Shown: piece after piece, positions 25,136-33,841 of the stretch
How the letters are laid out: every line of letters starts with the position of its first letter
Position numbering within the stretch: position 1 is the first letter of the stretch
NCBI RefSeq assembly: GCF_001403615.1
Contig: NZ_LN879457.1
Location: 620,001-684,000, forward strand
Length of the DNA: 64,000 nt
Source of the DNA: Desnuesiella massiliensis
Lineage (GTDB): Bacteria; Bacillota; Clostridia; Clostridiales; Clostridiaceae
Direction of reading: 5' to 3'
Position numbers and translations under genes: made by a program
Notes under the pieces: model-generated
Told to the model about the DNA's origin: nothing
The model's database searches: none
What the model saw: only the letters and a program-made list of their open reading frames with translations

Positions 25136-26056
25136 ATGGGTATAAACATATCGCAAGAAGAAAAAACTCTTTTAAAAGGTCAAGGATTCCTTTTGCAGAG
25201 AGATGGAGAGCATTTTGCCTGTAGGATTATTACAGTAAATGGTACCTTAAATGCCGAGAGGGGAATTAGGGTATCTGAGATTGCTGAAAAATATGGAAGA
25301 GGATACATGAGCTTTACTAGTAGGTTAGCTGTAGAAATTCCATGGATAAAGTATGAGGACATACCTAAAGTAAAAGAAGAACTTCACCAGGTAGGATTAT
25401 ATTCTGGAGGAACTGGAACAAAGGTAAGGCCGGTGGTAGCTTGTAAGGGGACTGTCTGTGTCTTTGGTCTATATGATACTCAAGAGCTGGCAAAGAAAGT
25501 TCATGAGAGATTTTATATAGGATATAATAGCGTAAAGCTGCCTCACAAATTTAAAATAGGAATAGGTGGGTGTCCTAATAATTGTATAAAGCCAGATTTA
25601 AATGACTTTGGTATAATGGGACAAAGAAAGCCTTTGGTTGATAAAGAAATCTGCAGAGGCTGTAAAAAATGTGCTATGGAAAATGCCTGTAAGATGAAAG
25701 CGGCTAAAGTCATAGATGGAAAGCTGCATATTGACAGAGATAAATGTATAAATTGTGGAGTTTGTATTAATAAGTGCTATTTTAAATCTGCTAGTGCAGA
25801 GGTAGAAGGTTTAAAGGTATTATTAGGAGGAAAATGGGGGAGAACAGGTAAAGCAGGCTATGCTGTAGAAGGTATTTACAGTGAAGAAGAAGTAATGAAT
25901 ATGATAGAAAGAACCTTATTATTCTATAAAGAGAATGGTATGACCAAAGAAAGATTTGGAGATATGATTGAAAGAATAGGTATAGATAAGGTAAAAGAAG
26001 CTATATTAACGGATGAAATAATGAAAAGAAAAGAGCAAATACTAAAATCAAATTAA
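25136..26056 (+). CDS. Siroheme/4Fe-4S sulfite-nitrite reductase-like protein with ferredoxin domain
   Basis: The 306-residue protein combines a half-size sulfite/nitrite reductase domain (ferredoxin-like segment SFTSRLAVEIPWIKYEDI, then the siroheme-cluster cysteines CKGTVC and GGCPNNC) with a C-terminal two-cluster ferredoxin (CRGCKKCAMENAC, then CINCGVCINKC). It resembles small anaerobic clostridial reductases related to AsrC and Dsr. The true electron acceptor is not certain; no AsrA/AsrB partners or siroheme genes are adjacent. The ATG at 25136 is chosen over an upstream TTG because AGGAGG lies seven bases before it. It likely acts in the cytoplasm in sulfite or nitrite reduction. Confidence 0.85.
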   Translation: MGINISQEEKTLLKGQGFLLQRDGEHFACRIITVNGTLNAERGIRVSEIAEKYGRGYMSFTSRLAVEIPWIKYEDIPKVKEELHQVGLYSGGTGTKVRPVVACKGTVCVFGLYDTQELAKKVHERFYIGYNSVKLPHKFKIGIGGCPNNCIKPDLNDFGIMGQRKPLVDKEICRGCKKCAMENACKMKAAKVIDGKLHIDRDKCINCGVCINKCYFKSASAEVEGLKVLLGGKWGRTGKAGYAVEGIYSEEEVMNMIERTLLFYKENGMTKERFGDMIERIGIDKVKEAILTDEIMKRKEQILKSN

Positions 26057-26088
26057 GATAGAGAAAAATCCACTATTGAATCTATGTA

Positions 26089-26124
26089 TGAAAGGAAGGT
26101 CTATAAATATAGGCCTTCCTTTCA
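26089..26124. terminator. Hairpin between convergent reductase and helicase genes
   Basis: TGAAAGGAAGGTCTATA (26089-26105) pairs with TATAGGCCTTCCTTTCA (26108-26124) over 17 positions with only a two-base loop as drawn. The T tract is weak on both sides, so termination efficiency is uncertain. Confidence 0.6.
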
Positions 26125-26162
26125 TTTCTAAAGAGAAATCACTTAATACTTATGGAAAAGTA

Positions 26163-27371
26163 CTAGAATTTTTTCTTTCCCTTTGAAAAACTTTTATTAG
26201 AGAAATTATTTTTGATAACAGGTCTTTCGGCGCCTTTATCTATTATTACGCCACCATATACTTCTTTAGCTTCTATTTTTATATTAAAATCTCTTTCATA
26301 TTTTTTTATGTAGGTTAATTCTTTCTCAGTAACAATAGAAATAGCAATACCAGATTTACCAGCTCTACCGGTTCTGCCAGACCTGTGTAAATATTGCTGT
26401 GGATCTTCTGGTAAGTCTAGGTTGAAAACATGAGTAACTCCCTTGATGTCTAAGCCTCTTGCAGCTATATCTGAAGCTATAAGAAGTTGAATTTTACCTA
26501 GTCTAAAGCCTTCAAGAGCATTTTTACGGTCTTCCTTTGAAGCGTTTCCAAGCAATGAATAGGCATTTATGCTGTGATACCTTAACTTAGAGGTTAGTAC
26601 TTCTACCTCATCGCTTTTATTTATGAAAACTAAAGCACTTTTTGGTTTTATTGAAGCTATGAGCTTTCTTAACATCTCTACTTTACTTCGCTGCTCACAT
26701 TGGAAATATATATGCTTTATGTTAGGATTGATTAAATTTTCTTCTTCTATCTTAATGATTTCCGGAGCTTTCATTAATTCTTCAGCGATTTTTAAGGTTT
26801 TGTCATTGACAGTGGCAGAGAAAAGCATTAACTGCCTATCCTTTAAGGTGGTCTTAATAATATCTTTAACTATAGTTATATTATTTTGGTCTAATAATCT
26901 ATCACCTTCATCTATAACTATGCTTTTAACTGTATGAGCACTAATCTTCTTCTTTTTAATAAGCTCTAAAACTCTTCCGGCAGAACCAACAATTACATGT
27001 GGCTTTTGCTTTAGTTTTTCTATTTGATTATTTATGTTAGCTTCTCCTATTATAGGTGCAGAGCTTACAGCCATACCAGAATTTTGAGACAGCAATTTGA
27101 TTTGTTTATCAATTTGCATTACCAGCTCATGAGTTGGTGCTAAGACTATAACTTGATTCTCTCTTTTATCTTGATCTATTTTTTCAAACAAAGGCAGTAA
27201 ATAAGCTAGAGTCTTACCACTACCGGTTTGAGATTGAGCTATTACATCTTTATTTTCTAATATTAAAGGTATAGCTTTTGCTTGAACCTCCGTAGGTTCA
27301 ACAATGCCTTCCTTTTTTAAAGCTTCTACTAAAGCTGATCTTAATTCTAATTCATTGAATGAAGTCGCCAT
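26163..27371 (-). CDS. DEAD-box RNA helicase
   Basis: The 402-residue ATP-dependent RNA helicase has the two RecA-like domains: Q-motif (PTEVQAKAIP), motif I AQSQTGSGKT, Ia APTHELVMQ, II as DEGD (in place of DEAD, a tolerated variant), III SAT, then IV-VI ending in HRSGRTGRAGK. A short basic tail (FSNKSFSKGKKKF) may bind RNA. Members such as CshA-type helicases act in RNA decay and ribosome assembly, often in the cold. The ATG has AAGGGG upstream. It is monocistronic. Confidence 0.92.
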   Translation of the reverse strand: MATSFNELELRSALVEALKKEGIVEPTEVQAKAIPLILENKDVIAQSQTGSGKTLAYLLPLFEKIDQDKRENQVIVLAPTHELVMQIDKQIKLLSQNSGMAVSSAPIIGEANINNQIEKLKQKPHVIVGSAGRVLELIKKKKISAHTVKSIVIDEGDRLLDQNNITIVKDIIKTTLKDRQLMLFSATVNDKTLKIAEELMKAPEIIKIEEENLINPNIKHIYFQCEQRSKVEMLRKLIASIKPKSALVFINKSDEVEVLTSKLRYHSINAYSLLGNASKEDRKNALEGFRLGKIQLLIASDIAARGLDIKGVTHVFNLDLPEDPQQYLHRSGRTGRAGKSGIAISIVTEKELTYIKKYERDFNIKIEAKEVYGGVIIDKGAERPVIKNNFSNKSFSKGKKKF

Positions 27372-27509
27372 AAATATCCCCTTTTAATTTATTTATTGTA
27401 TAAAAATCTATATAATTCTATACTTAGTATATATTTTTGTCAAATAATTTTAAAATATTTCAATTCATTAAGATGGTAGTGATTTGAAAAATAAATTAAT
27501 ATAAAAAAT

Positions 27510-27546
27510 AAAAACTGCTCCTTAGATTAAAACAGGAGCAGTTTTT
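27510..27546. terminator. Terminator downstream of beta-amylase
   Basis: AAAAACTGCTCCT and AGGAGCAGTTTTT form a perfect 13-bp stem with an 11-base loop. It lies about 50 bp after the stop codon of the leftward beta-amylase gene. Confidence 0.9.
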
Positions 27547-27595
27547 GAATTTTAGGAAAACAAATATATTTAATATTGATTAATAACTTTTCTAT

Positions 27596-29242
27596 CTAGT
27601 TAGTCCAATTCCAAGTATAAGATCCTCCACCAATAGGTACAGTATAAGATTTATTATTACCACCTTCCCAAATTACAGTTCCACTGCTATCTTTCTTAAT
27701 AGCTTTAAATTGATAATTGATGCCTTCGCCAAGATAGGCTGTACCTATCCAACTTCCATTATTATAGGTAAGAGATAAAGGATAAAAGCCTGTAGTCCAA
27801 TTAGCTAACTCCCATCTATTTCCGGATATATATACATTTTGTCCATAGGAGGTATTAGCATTATTAACTGTAAAGGTTACAGGAACAGGCTTCATAACTA
27901 AAGTGCTTGCAAAAGGAGTCATCTCAGATGTAGCTGTTCCATCACTTTTAACAATATTTGCAAGCCTTAAAAGTGTAAAACCTGAAAAGTTATAATTATA
28001 TAGCATTTCAGCAATATTTTGATATGCTTGATTATTATTTGAAATAGCTAATGCATTCTCTCCAAAGTATTTTATTCCTTTTGAACTAGCTAAATTAGAA
28101 ATATTTATAACAAGACTTTTTGGTGCTGAATAATAAGGAATGGTATTTGCTTTTGAGTCATCCATTTCAAGACAAGTAAAGGTTAAATCTAAATCAGAGG
28201 TCTTAAATTGATCTAGTAAGGCACTGTAATTATAATAGCCTGCACCATATTCTGCTGCATGTGGCATATTAGGGCTATTCATCAACCAGTGTATACCTGC
28301 TATCTTTGCACCTATTCTAACGCCAAAAACTGAATCAAAACGTGCATGTGCCTTAGCACTTATACTTGACAAGTGTTTTACAAGTACACTTTGATACCAA
28401 GTTAAAAAATCTTGACCGTACTTTGACTTATAACCGTTTATAAAGAAATTATCTCCATCTGTTGGAGGGCTAATCTGTGTAAAGCTTGTGAGGTTTGTTC
28501 CCCAGGCACTGTTAAGTGAAGAAATTGTTCCATATTTAGTGTTCATTGAGTTTTGAAAATCTGTTTTGGCTGCTCCGCTATAGCATTGCAAATATCCACG
28601 TCCTGGATATGACCAGCCTGCTGCTGCATTGTAAGAAGGAAATCTTAATTCACCTGCTGGTCCGCCAGAAAGATAAATTTTAGCAATAATGTCTTTATAT
28701 CCACTAAAGTTTGTAGCAAAAGAAGCATAAAGCTCATCATACTGTTGTGCTAAACCAGACCACCATGGACTAAGAGTCTCTTTATTCCAGTTCCCTACTT
28801 CATCTTTAAATTGCATATTATCGGCAGTACCTTTTGTCCATAACCATGAAGGTAAAGGTATATTTACGGAATCACCTACATTTCCTCCACATTGGTGAGT
28901 GGATATAATGGGTACCCACTTTAATCCAGAGGCACGTACAGTATCGGCGTAAGTCTTGTAATAATTCCAGTTAAACATATTGTCTCCTGCACTTTCAACG
29001 TCTCCCCACCATACATCCGTAGTAATAGCATAGACTCCATTGTTTTTAAGGGTTATCAATTGATTCTTAAATCCAGCCCAATCTGTTATTTTTTCTAATG
29101 GTGCCATTACAAAGGATTTGTAATCTCTTTGTATAGATGCTGCAGAGGTTTTAGGTTGATAAGATAGGATTAAAGCAAAAAGCAGCATTAAGGATAAAGT
29201 GAAACTTAAGTACTTTTTAAATAATTTTTTAAAATGTCTCAT
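27596..29242 (-). CDS. Secreted beta-amylase (GH14) with C-terminal starch-binding domain
   Basis: The 548-residue enzyme releases maltose from the non-reducing ends of starch outside the cell. It has a signal peptide (residues 1-34, cleaved near KTSA), a GH14 barrel (about 40-440) and a CBM20-like starch-binding domain (about 450-548, with VYISGNRWELANW and INYQFKAIKKD). The general acid is E199 in GGPAGELRFPSY and the base E395 in FGENALAI. The frame opens earlier, but the ATG at 29242 has GGGAGGAAG upstream and starts the signal peptide. A LacI-type palindrome lies about 90 bp upstream, and a double-CBM21 gene is divergently placed, which suggests shared regulation by maltose or starch. 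Confidence 0.95.
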   Translation of the reverse strand: MRHFKKLFKKYLSFTLSLMLLFALILSYQPKTSAASIQRDYKSFVMAPLEKITDWAGFKNQLITLKNNGVYAITTDVWWGDVESAGDNMFNWNYYKTYADTVRASGLKWVPIISTHQCGGNVGDSVNIPLPSWLWTKGTADNMQFKDEVGNWNKETLSPWWSGLAQQYDELYASFATNFSGYKDIIAKIYLSGGPAGELRFPSYNAAAGWSYPGRGYLQCYSGAAKTDFQNSMNTKYGTISSLNSAWGTNLTSFTQISPPTDGDNFFINGYKSKYGQDFLTWYQSVLVKHLSSISAKAHARFDSVFGVRIGAKIAGIHWLMNSPNMPHAAEYGAGYYNYSALLDQFKTSDLDLTFTCLEMDDSKANTIPYYSAPKSLVINISNLASSKGIKYFGENALAISNNNQAYQNIAEMLYNYNFSGFTLLRLANIVKSDGTATSEMTPFASTLVMKPVPVTFTVNNANTSYGQNVYISGNRWELANWTTGFYPLSLTYNNGSWIGTAYLGEGINYQFKAIKKDSSGTVIWEGGNNKSYTVPIGGGSYTWNWTN

Positions 29243-29330
29243 ACATCTTCCTCCCTTTAATTTTTTTGTATTAGCTATTTGATAGAACTTCAAATCATTA
29301 TTTTAGTCAGAGATTATGCTATAGGTTAAT

Positions 29331-29350
29331 TTGTGCAATCGATTGCTCAA
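29331..29350. promoter_or_regulatory. LacI/CcpA-type operator near beta-amylase
   Basis: TTGTGCAATCGATTGCTCAA contains the perfect 12-bp palindrome GCAATCGATTGC with central CG, the form of LacI-family operators. It lies in the 207-bp divergent region between beta-amylase and the CBM21 gene. A near-identical site is at 30125-30144. Confidence 0.7.
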
Positions 29351-29449
29351 TCTAAAGACAAAAGCTATATACATAGGTATATGCTAATGATACAATGTAT
29401 ATATTGTGGTATATTTTGTAATTTTAATGCTTTAGGGGGATAATAAGCT

Positions 29450-30097
29450 ATGCTTGAATTAACTAATAATGTTGTTAAATTAATCTATGCTAGGTGCCCA
29501 GAATACAGTATCAATTCAGCATATTACATTGATGGTTATGTTACAGTAGAGAATTTTGGGTTTGATAAAAACATAATTATTCACTACACTTATGATTGTG
29601 AATCTTGGTTAACTTGCTCGGCTTCTTACATAACTGATGCTAAAGAGAATCATGAAATTTGGTACTTTAGAACCCCTAGCACTAATGATCATAGCGCCTG
29701 TAATTTTGCTATATGCTATAAAACTAATGATAAGGAGTATTGGGATAATAATCAGAATAAAAATTACAAGCTTAAATGGTATTCACCTACAAAAATATTA
29801 CAGAGTTGCAATATTATTATTGATAAGGTTTTTAAAAGTTCTACTGCCTTTTATGGCAATATTCTTGTAAAAAATTTAGCTTATCATAAGAAGGTAAGGG
29901 TACGTTATTCTTTTGATAATTGGCAAAATAGTAGTGAGTGGGATGCCATTTATTCACAGGAAATTGTAAATCGCTTAGAACTTTGGAAATTTTACATTCC
30001 TTTGACTTTCTATTGTGAAATTAAGTTTAATATTTGCTACATAGTAGAAGGGATTACCTATAGTGATAATAATTTTGGAATGAATTACTCCATTTAA
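29450..30097 (+). CDS. Stand-alone double CBM21 carbohydrate-binding protein
   Basis: The 215-residue protein consists of two CBM21 (starch/glycogen-binding) modules. The first (about 12-108) has YVTVENFGFDKNIIIHYT and ends ICYKTNDKEYWDNNQNKNY; the second (about 115-215) has ILVKNLAYHKKVRVRYSFDNW and ends NICYIVEGITYSDNNFGMNY. The Y-W-D-N-N-x-x-x-N-Y ending is the family hallmark. It has no signal peptide or catalytic domain, so it would be cytoplasmic, unlike the beta-amylase beside it. CBM21 is best known from eukaryotic glycogen-targeting phosphatase subunits. It may bind intracellular glycogen (granulose). Its start has GGGGGAT upstream. Confidence 0.85.
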   Translation: MLELTNNVVKLIYARCPEYSINSAYYIDGYVTVENFGFDKNIIIHYTYDCESWLTCSASYITDAKENHEIWYFRTPSTNDHSACNFAICYKTNDKEYWDNNQNKNYKLKWYSPTKILQSCNIIIDKVFKSSTAFYGNILVKNLAYHKKVRVRYSFDNWQNSSEWDAIYSQEIVNRLELWKFYIPLTFYCEIKFNICYIVEGITYSDNNFGMNYSI

Positions 30098-30124
30098 AAT
30101 TAAAATAATTAAGTATTTTTAAGA

Positions 30125-30144
30125 TTGTGCAAACGATTGCTTAA
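30125..30144. promoter_or_regulatory. Second LacI/CcpA-type operator
   Basis: TTGTGCAAACGATTGCTTAA matches the site at 29331-29350 at 18 of 20 positions. It lies just after the CBM21 gene and before the dbpA-like helicase. The two sites, about 0.8 kb apart, could act together by looping or belong to each flank. Confidence 0.6.
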
Positions 30145-30266
30145 TTAAATTATAGCGTTACAGTTAAATAATGTCAATATTAAAAGCCCCTATTCTAAAG
30201 ATCGTTATAAATATGCTTAAAATGTGGTATAATAGCAAATAACTTTAACTGAAAAAGAGGTAGTAT

Positions 30267-31712
30267 ATGAATAAAGTAAACTTTAAAGATTTTAAATTAG
30301 AACAAGAGCTGCTAAGTGCTTTAGAAAAGTTAGGCTTTCATCAGCCTACAGAAGTTCAACAGCAGGTTATACCTTTTGCTCTTAAAGAGCAGGATATTAT
30401 AGTGAAGTCTCAAACAGGAAGCGGTAAAACAGGTGCTTTTGCTATTCCTATTTGTGAAAAAATAGAAATCGAAAGTAAAAATCCTCAAGCTCTAGTACTT
30501 ACACCTACAAGAGAGCTAGCTGTACAAGTTAAAGAGGACATTTCTAATATAGGAAGATTTAAAAGGATAAGATGTGCAGCAGTATTTGGAAAACAACCTA
30601 TGGAGATGCAATTGAGAGAATTAAAGCAGAGGGTTCATGTGGTAGTAGGGACTCCAGGGAGAACCTTTGATCATATAGAAAGACAAAGCCTAGATTTAAG
30701 TGATATAAAATATTTTATTATAGATGAAGCAGATAAGATGCTAGATATGGGCTTTATAGAGCAAGTAGAAGCCATAATAAAATGCTTACCGAAAAACAGA
30801 GCAACTATGCTATTTTCTGCTACTATGCCAGAAGTTATTCAAAAGTTATGCAATCAGTATATGATAGAACCTAAGGTTATTGAAATAAATTCAGAGAGCA
30901 TAACTGCTAAGAGTATTAATGAATATTATTATGAAGTAGAAGAAAATGAAAAGTTTGCTCTTCTTAATAAAGTGATATATATTGAAAATCCAGAAAGTTG
31001 TATTATATTTTGCAACACTAAGGAAAAGGTGGATAATATATATCAGAGAATGAAGGATAGAGGCTATTCCTGTGGTTCTCTGCATGGAGGAATGGAGCAG
31101 AAGGATAGATTAGAAACCATAAAAAGCTTTAAAAGAGGAGAATTTATTTTTTTAGTGGCTACAGAGGTAGCAGCAAGAGGTATTCATATAGATGAAGTGA
31201 GTCATGTGATAAATTATGAGGTGCCCATGGAGAAAGAAAGTTATGTACATAGAATTGGAAGAACAGGAAGAGCAGGAAAATTAGGTGAGGCTATTACTTT
31301 TGTGAGTACTAAAGAACACAGATATCTTAACTTCATTGAAGAGTATATAGGCTATACATTAGAAAAAAGAGATATTCCTTCAGAAGAAGTGCTAGAAAAG
31401 GCTAAAGCTATTTTTAAGGAAAAGGGTTCTAGAAAACCTAAGCTTAAAAAGGATAGTACTTTTGCCTTAAATAAAGAGATAACAAAGCTACATATCAGTG
31501 CTGGAAAACAGAAAAAAATCAGACCAGGAGATATAGTAGGAGCCATAACGGGCATAGAAGGAGTAACAGTAGAGGATATAGGAATTATTGATGTTCAGGA
31601 TTCCTTCTCCTATGTGGATATACTGAACAAAAAAGGAGAGCTAGTACTTAAAGCCTTAAATGGAGGAACTATAAAGGGGAAAAAGGTTAGAGTAGAAAAA
31701 GCAATGAAATAA
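30267..31712 (+). CDS. dbpA: DbpA/YxiN-like DEAD-box RNA helicase
   Basis: The 481-residue helicase has motifs I (SQTGSGKT), Ia (PTRELAVQ), II (DEAD), III (SAT) and VI (HRIGRTGRAGK), and a C-terminal RNA-recognition domain (about 405-481; DIVGAITGIEGVTVEDIGIIDV, then IKGKKVRVEKA) typical of DbpA/YxiN. These proteins bind hairpin 92 of 23S rRNA and remodel the large ribosomal subunit. Length matches the family. A TATAAT-like -10 lies about 40 bp before the ATG. It is the second DEAD-box gene within 4 kb but a distinct subfamily. Confidence 0.92.
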   Translation: MNKVNFKDFKLEQELLSALEKLGFHQPTEVQQQVIPFALKEQDIIVKSQTGSGKTGAFAIPICEKIEIESKNPQALVLTPTRELAVQVKEDISNIGRFKRIRCAAVFGKQPMEMQLRELKQRVHVVVGTPGRTFDHIERQSLDLSDIKYFIIDEADKMLDMGFIEQVEAIIKCLPKNRATMLFSATMPEVIQKLCNQYMIEPKVIEINSESITAKSINEYYYEVEENEKFALLNKVIYIENPESCIIFCNTKEKVDNIYQRMKDRGYSCGSLHGGMEQKDRLETIKSFKRGEFIFLVATEVAARGIHIDEVSHVINYEVPMEKESYVHRIGRTGRAGKLGEAITFVSTKEHRYLNFIEEYIGYTLEKRDIPSEEVLEKAKAIFKEKGSRKPKLKKDSTFALNKEITKLHISAGKQKKIRPGDIVGAITGIEGVTVEDIGIIDVQDSFSYVDILNKKGELVLKALNGGTIKGKKVRVEKAMK

Positions 31713-31825
31713 ATCCATAAAGTAATCATAAAGGAAGTCTATTCGCTTACAAGTAAGGTATCTTACATAAAAGTGCGTACTTGAACAACCTCCTGTTTAA
31801 ATATATACTTTAAATAATTGTTATT

Positions 31826-31933
31826 TATAGGAGGCTGTGAAAAAAGGTGTTCTATAGGTTTCCCTACACCGCACGTGGAGCCCCACGAGCGGCCCGTGAA
31901 AAAGAACACCTATGTTTTTCACATCCTCCTATA
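31826..31933. repeat. GC-rich palindromic element of 108 bp
   Basis: The arms are nearly complete inverted repeats: TATAGGAGG-CTGTGAAAAA-AGGTGTTCT at the left and its complement at the right (AGAACACCT, TTTTTCACA, CCTCCTATA at about 31904-31933). The centre (31861-31898) is unusually GC-rich for this genome and has its own short pairing such as GTGGAGCCCCAC. It lies between the dbpA-like helicase and a flavoprotein gene and has no coding role. It looks like a MITE or a strongly folded RNA. Confidence 0.7.
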
Positions 31934-32000
31934 TAACAGCATAATTAAGTTTTTCATGCATAGTGTTATTTTGAAGAACATGAAAGAGAGGTATAATAGT

Positions 32001-32636
32001 ATGAAAGTTGTTGCTTTTAATGGAAGTCCTAAAAGTGAGGGAAACACATACCATGCCATAAAAATGGTGACGGAGGAATTGGAGAAGGAAGGCATAGAAG
32101 TTGAGATTATTCACGTAGGAAATAAGGCTATAAGGGGATGCCTTGCCTGTAATGGTTGTGTAAGAAATAGAAATGAAAAATGCGTCATTGATGGTGATGA
32201 AGTAAATGATTGGATACAAAAGATGAAAGAGGCAGATGGAATAATATTAGGTTCTCCAGTTCATTATTCCTCTATAGGTGCAACTATGAAAGCATTCTTA
32301 GATAGAGCCTTTTATGTTACATCTGTGAATAAATCCATGTTAAGACATAAGGTAGGAGCATCAGTAGTGGCTGTTAGACGTTCAGGAGGAGTTACTACTT
32401 TTGATCAATTAAACAATTATATTAATTATTCAGAGATGCTTATGCCAACTTCAAACTACTGGAATGTTATACATGGAACAGCACCAGGGGAAGCAGTAAG
32501 AGATGAAGAAGGCACACAGATAATGAAAGTGCTAGGTAAAAATATGGCTTGGCTTATGAAATTAGTTGAGTTTGGAAAAGGTAAAGTTCAAGAGCCTGAA
32601 ATGGAAAGAAAGACTTTTACGAATTTTATAAGATAA
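32001..32636 (+). CDS. NADPH-dependent FMN reductase-like / iron-sulfur flavoprotein
   Basis: The 211-residue flavodoxin-fold protein starts MKVVAFNGSPKSEGNT, the FMN phosphate loop of the NADPH-FMN reductase family, and carries a cysteine cluster CLACNGCVRNRNEKC at residues about 48-62 like that of clostridial and archaeal iron-sulfur flavoproteins. It also has LGSPVHYSSIGATMKAFLDR, typical for FMN-ring binding. The frame runs back to 31818 through the palindromic repeat, but the ATG at 32001 with GAGAGG upstream is the real start. It is probably an electron-transfer or quinone/flavin reductase in the cytoplasm. Partner is unknown. Confidence 0.88.
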   Translation: MKVVAFNGSPKSEGNTYHAIKMVTEELEKEGIEVEIIHVGNKAIRGCLACNGCVRNRNEKCVIDGDEVNDWIQKMKEADGIILGSPVHYSSIGATMKAFLDRAFYVTSVNKSMLRHKVGASVVAVRRSGGVTTFDQLNNYINYSEMLMPTSNYWNVIHGTAPGEAVRDEEGTQIMKVLGKNMAWLMKLVEFGKGKVQEPEMERKTFTNFIR

Positions 32637-32641
32637 TGAAG

Positions 32642-32661
32642 AGCAGCTTAGGCTGCTTTTT
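32642..32661 (+). terminator. Terminator of the flavoprotein gene
   Basis: AGCAGC (32642-32647) and GCTGCT (32652-32657) form a short stem with loop TTAG followed by T's. Confidence 0.75.
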
Positions 32662-32754
32662 CAAGTTTCAGTAAAATTAAAATGTTTGATTTTATGAAAA
32701 AATTAATATAAAGTTATTTGTATAGTATGAATTTTACAATTAGGGGGAGCTATT

Positions 32755-33585
32755 ATGGATTTAAGTTTAAAACTAGAAAAATTAAAAGAAAATCTGAAAA
32801 AACTAGGTAGTGTGGCCATTGCATATTCAGGTGGTGTGGACAGTACATTTCTATTAAAAGTTGCTCATGAGGTATTAGGCGATAAAGTTATAGCGGTTAC
32901 AGCAAGATCCTCTACATATCCTGAAAGGGAGTTCAATGAAGCAAAAGCCTATATTGAATCCATTGGAGCAAAGCATATTGTAATAGTATCAGAGGAATTA
33001 GAAATAGAAGGGTTTTCGAAAAATCCAGTTAATAGGTGCTACTATTGTAAAAAAGAACTGTTCTCGAAGATTAAGGATATAGCTAGTGAATATGGTATAA
33101 GCTATGTGTTGGATGGTTCAAATCTTGATGATACTGGAGATTATAGACCGGGGATGAAGGCTGCAAAAGAATTAGAGGTAATAAGCCCGTTAAAAGAAGC
33201 GGAATTAACCAAGCAAGACATTCGTGACCTTTCTAAAGCCATGGGTGTGCCGACTTGGAATAAGCCAGCTTTTGCTTGTCTTTCTTCAAGGTTTCCTTAC
33301 GGTAATGAGATAACTGCTCCCAAACTTAAGATGGTGGAACAGGCAGAGCAATTATTATTAGATATGGGCTTTAGACAAATCAGAGTTAGACATCATGGGG
33401 AGATCGCTAGAATAGAGGTAAGTTCTGAGGAAAGAGGTAAGTTTTTTGATTTAGCTGTTATGGATAAAATAGGACAAGAGTTTAAAAATATTGGCTTTAA
33501 GTATACCACTTTAGACTTACTTGGTTATAGAACAGGTAGTATGAATGAAGTACTAAGTGAAGAGGAAAAGAGCAAAAATCTATAG
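32755..33585 (+). CDS. larE: ATP-dependent sacrificial sulfur transferase LarE
   Basis: The 276-residue PP-loop protein has SGGVDS (25-30) for ATP binding, a CYYCKKELF motif and the C-terminal ACLSSRFPYGNEI loop with the cysteine implicated in sulfur donation or cluster binding. LarE delivers sulfur to the pyridinium dicarboxylate that becomes the nickel-pincer cofactor of lactate racemase (LarA) and relatives. LarA, LarB and LarC are not in the window, so its client enzyme must be elsewhere or LarE serves another thiolation. Start follows AGGGGGAG. It appears monocistronic. Confidence 0.9.
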   Translation: MDLSLKLEKLKENLKKLGSVAIAYSGGVDSTFLLKVAHEVLGDKVIAVTARSSTYPEREFNEAKAYIESIGAKHIVIVSEELEIEGFSKNPVNRCYYCKKELFSKIKDIASEYGISYVLDGSNLDDTGDYRPGMKAAKELEVISPLKEAELTKQDIRDLSKAMGVPTWNKPAFACLSSRFPYGNEITAPKLKMVEQAEQLLLDMGFRQIRVRHHGEIARIEVSSEERGKFFDLAVMDKIGQEFKNIGFKYTTLDLLGYRTGSMNEVLSEEEKSKNL

Positions 33586-33685
33586 ATGAAATAATTCACA
33601 AAATAATAAAGGCTATAAACAATTAATACTACTTGACATCAAAAATAATAATTATTATACTAATATAAAAAATAATATAATTTAA

Positions 33686-33753
33686 ACTTCGTATAACTCC
33701 AATGATATGGTTTGGAGGTTTCTACCAGGGACCAATAATTCCTGATTACGAAG
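33686..33753 (+). ncRNA. Adenine-sensing purine riboswitch aptamer
   Basis: The P1 strand ACTTCGTATAA pairs with TTACGAAG; the core GATATGG, GTTTCTACCAGGGACC and CCTGATTACGAAG follows the purine riboswitch consensus. The specificity base corresponding to position 74 is a T (base 33746, in GATTACG), the adenine type; guanine aptamers have C there. The downstream gene is adenosine deaminase, as in the known add riboswitch. Confidence 0.93.
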
Positions 33754-33796
33754 AAAATACTTTTATTTGTATTTTCTTCGTAATCAGGAATTTTTT
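33737..33796 (+). terminator. Riboswitch expression-platform terminator
   Basis: A perfect 24-bp stem (33737-33760 with 33769-33792) ends in T6 and uses the 3' strand of aptamer helix P1. Adenine binding should hold P1 and prevent this terminator, so adenine turns the gene on. Confidence 0.9.
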
Positions 33797-33841
33797 ATTT
33801 ATATGAGTTGATAAATCTAATTATATAAACAGGAGGTTAAT

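Noticed and set aside
31818..32000. N-terminal extension of the flavoprotein frame
   Set aside because: The extension reads through the palindromic repeat; the family start and ribosome site are at 32001.
32755..33585. LarE as part of a lactate racemase operon
   Set aside because: No larA, larB or larC lies within the window on either side; the gene appears to be alone.
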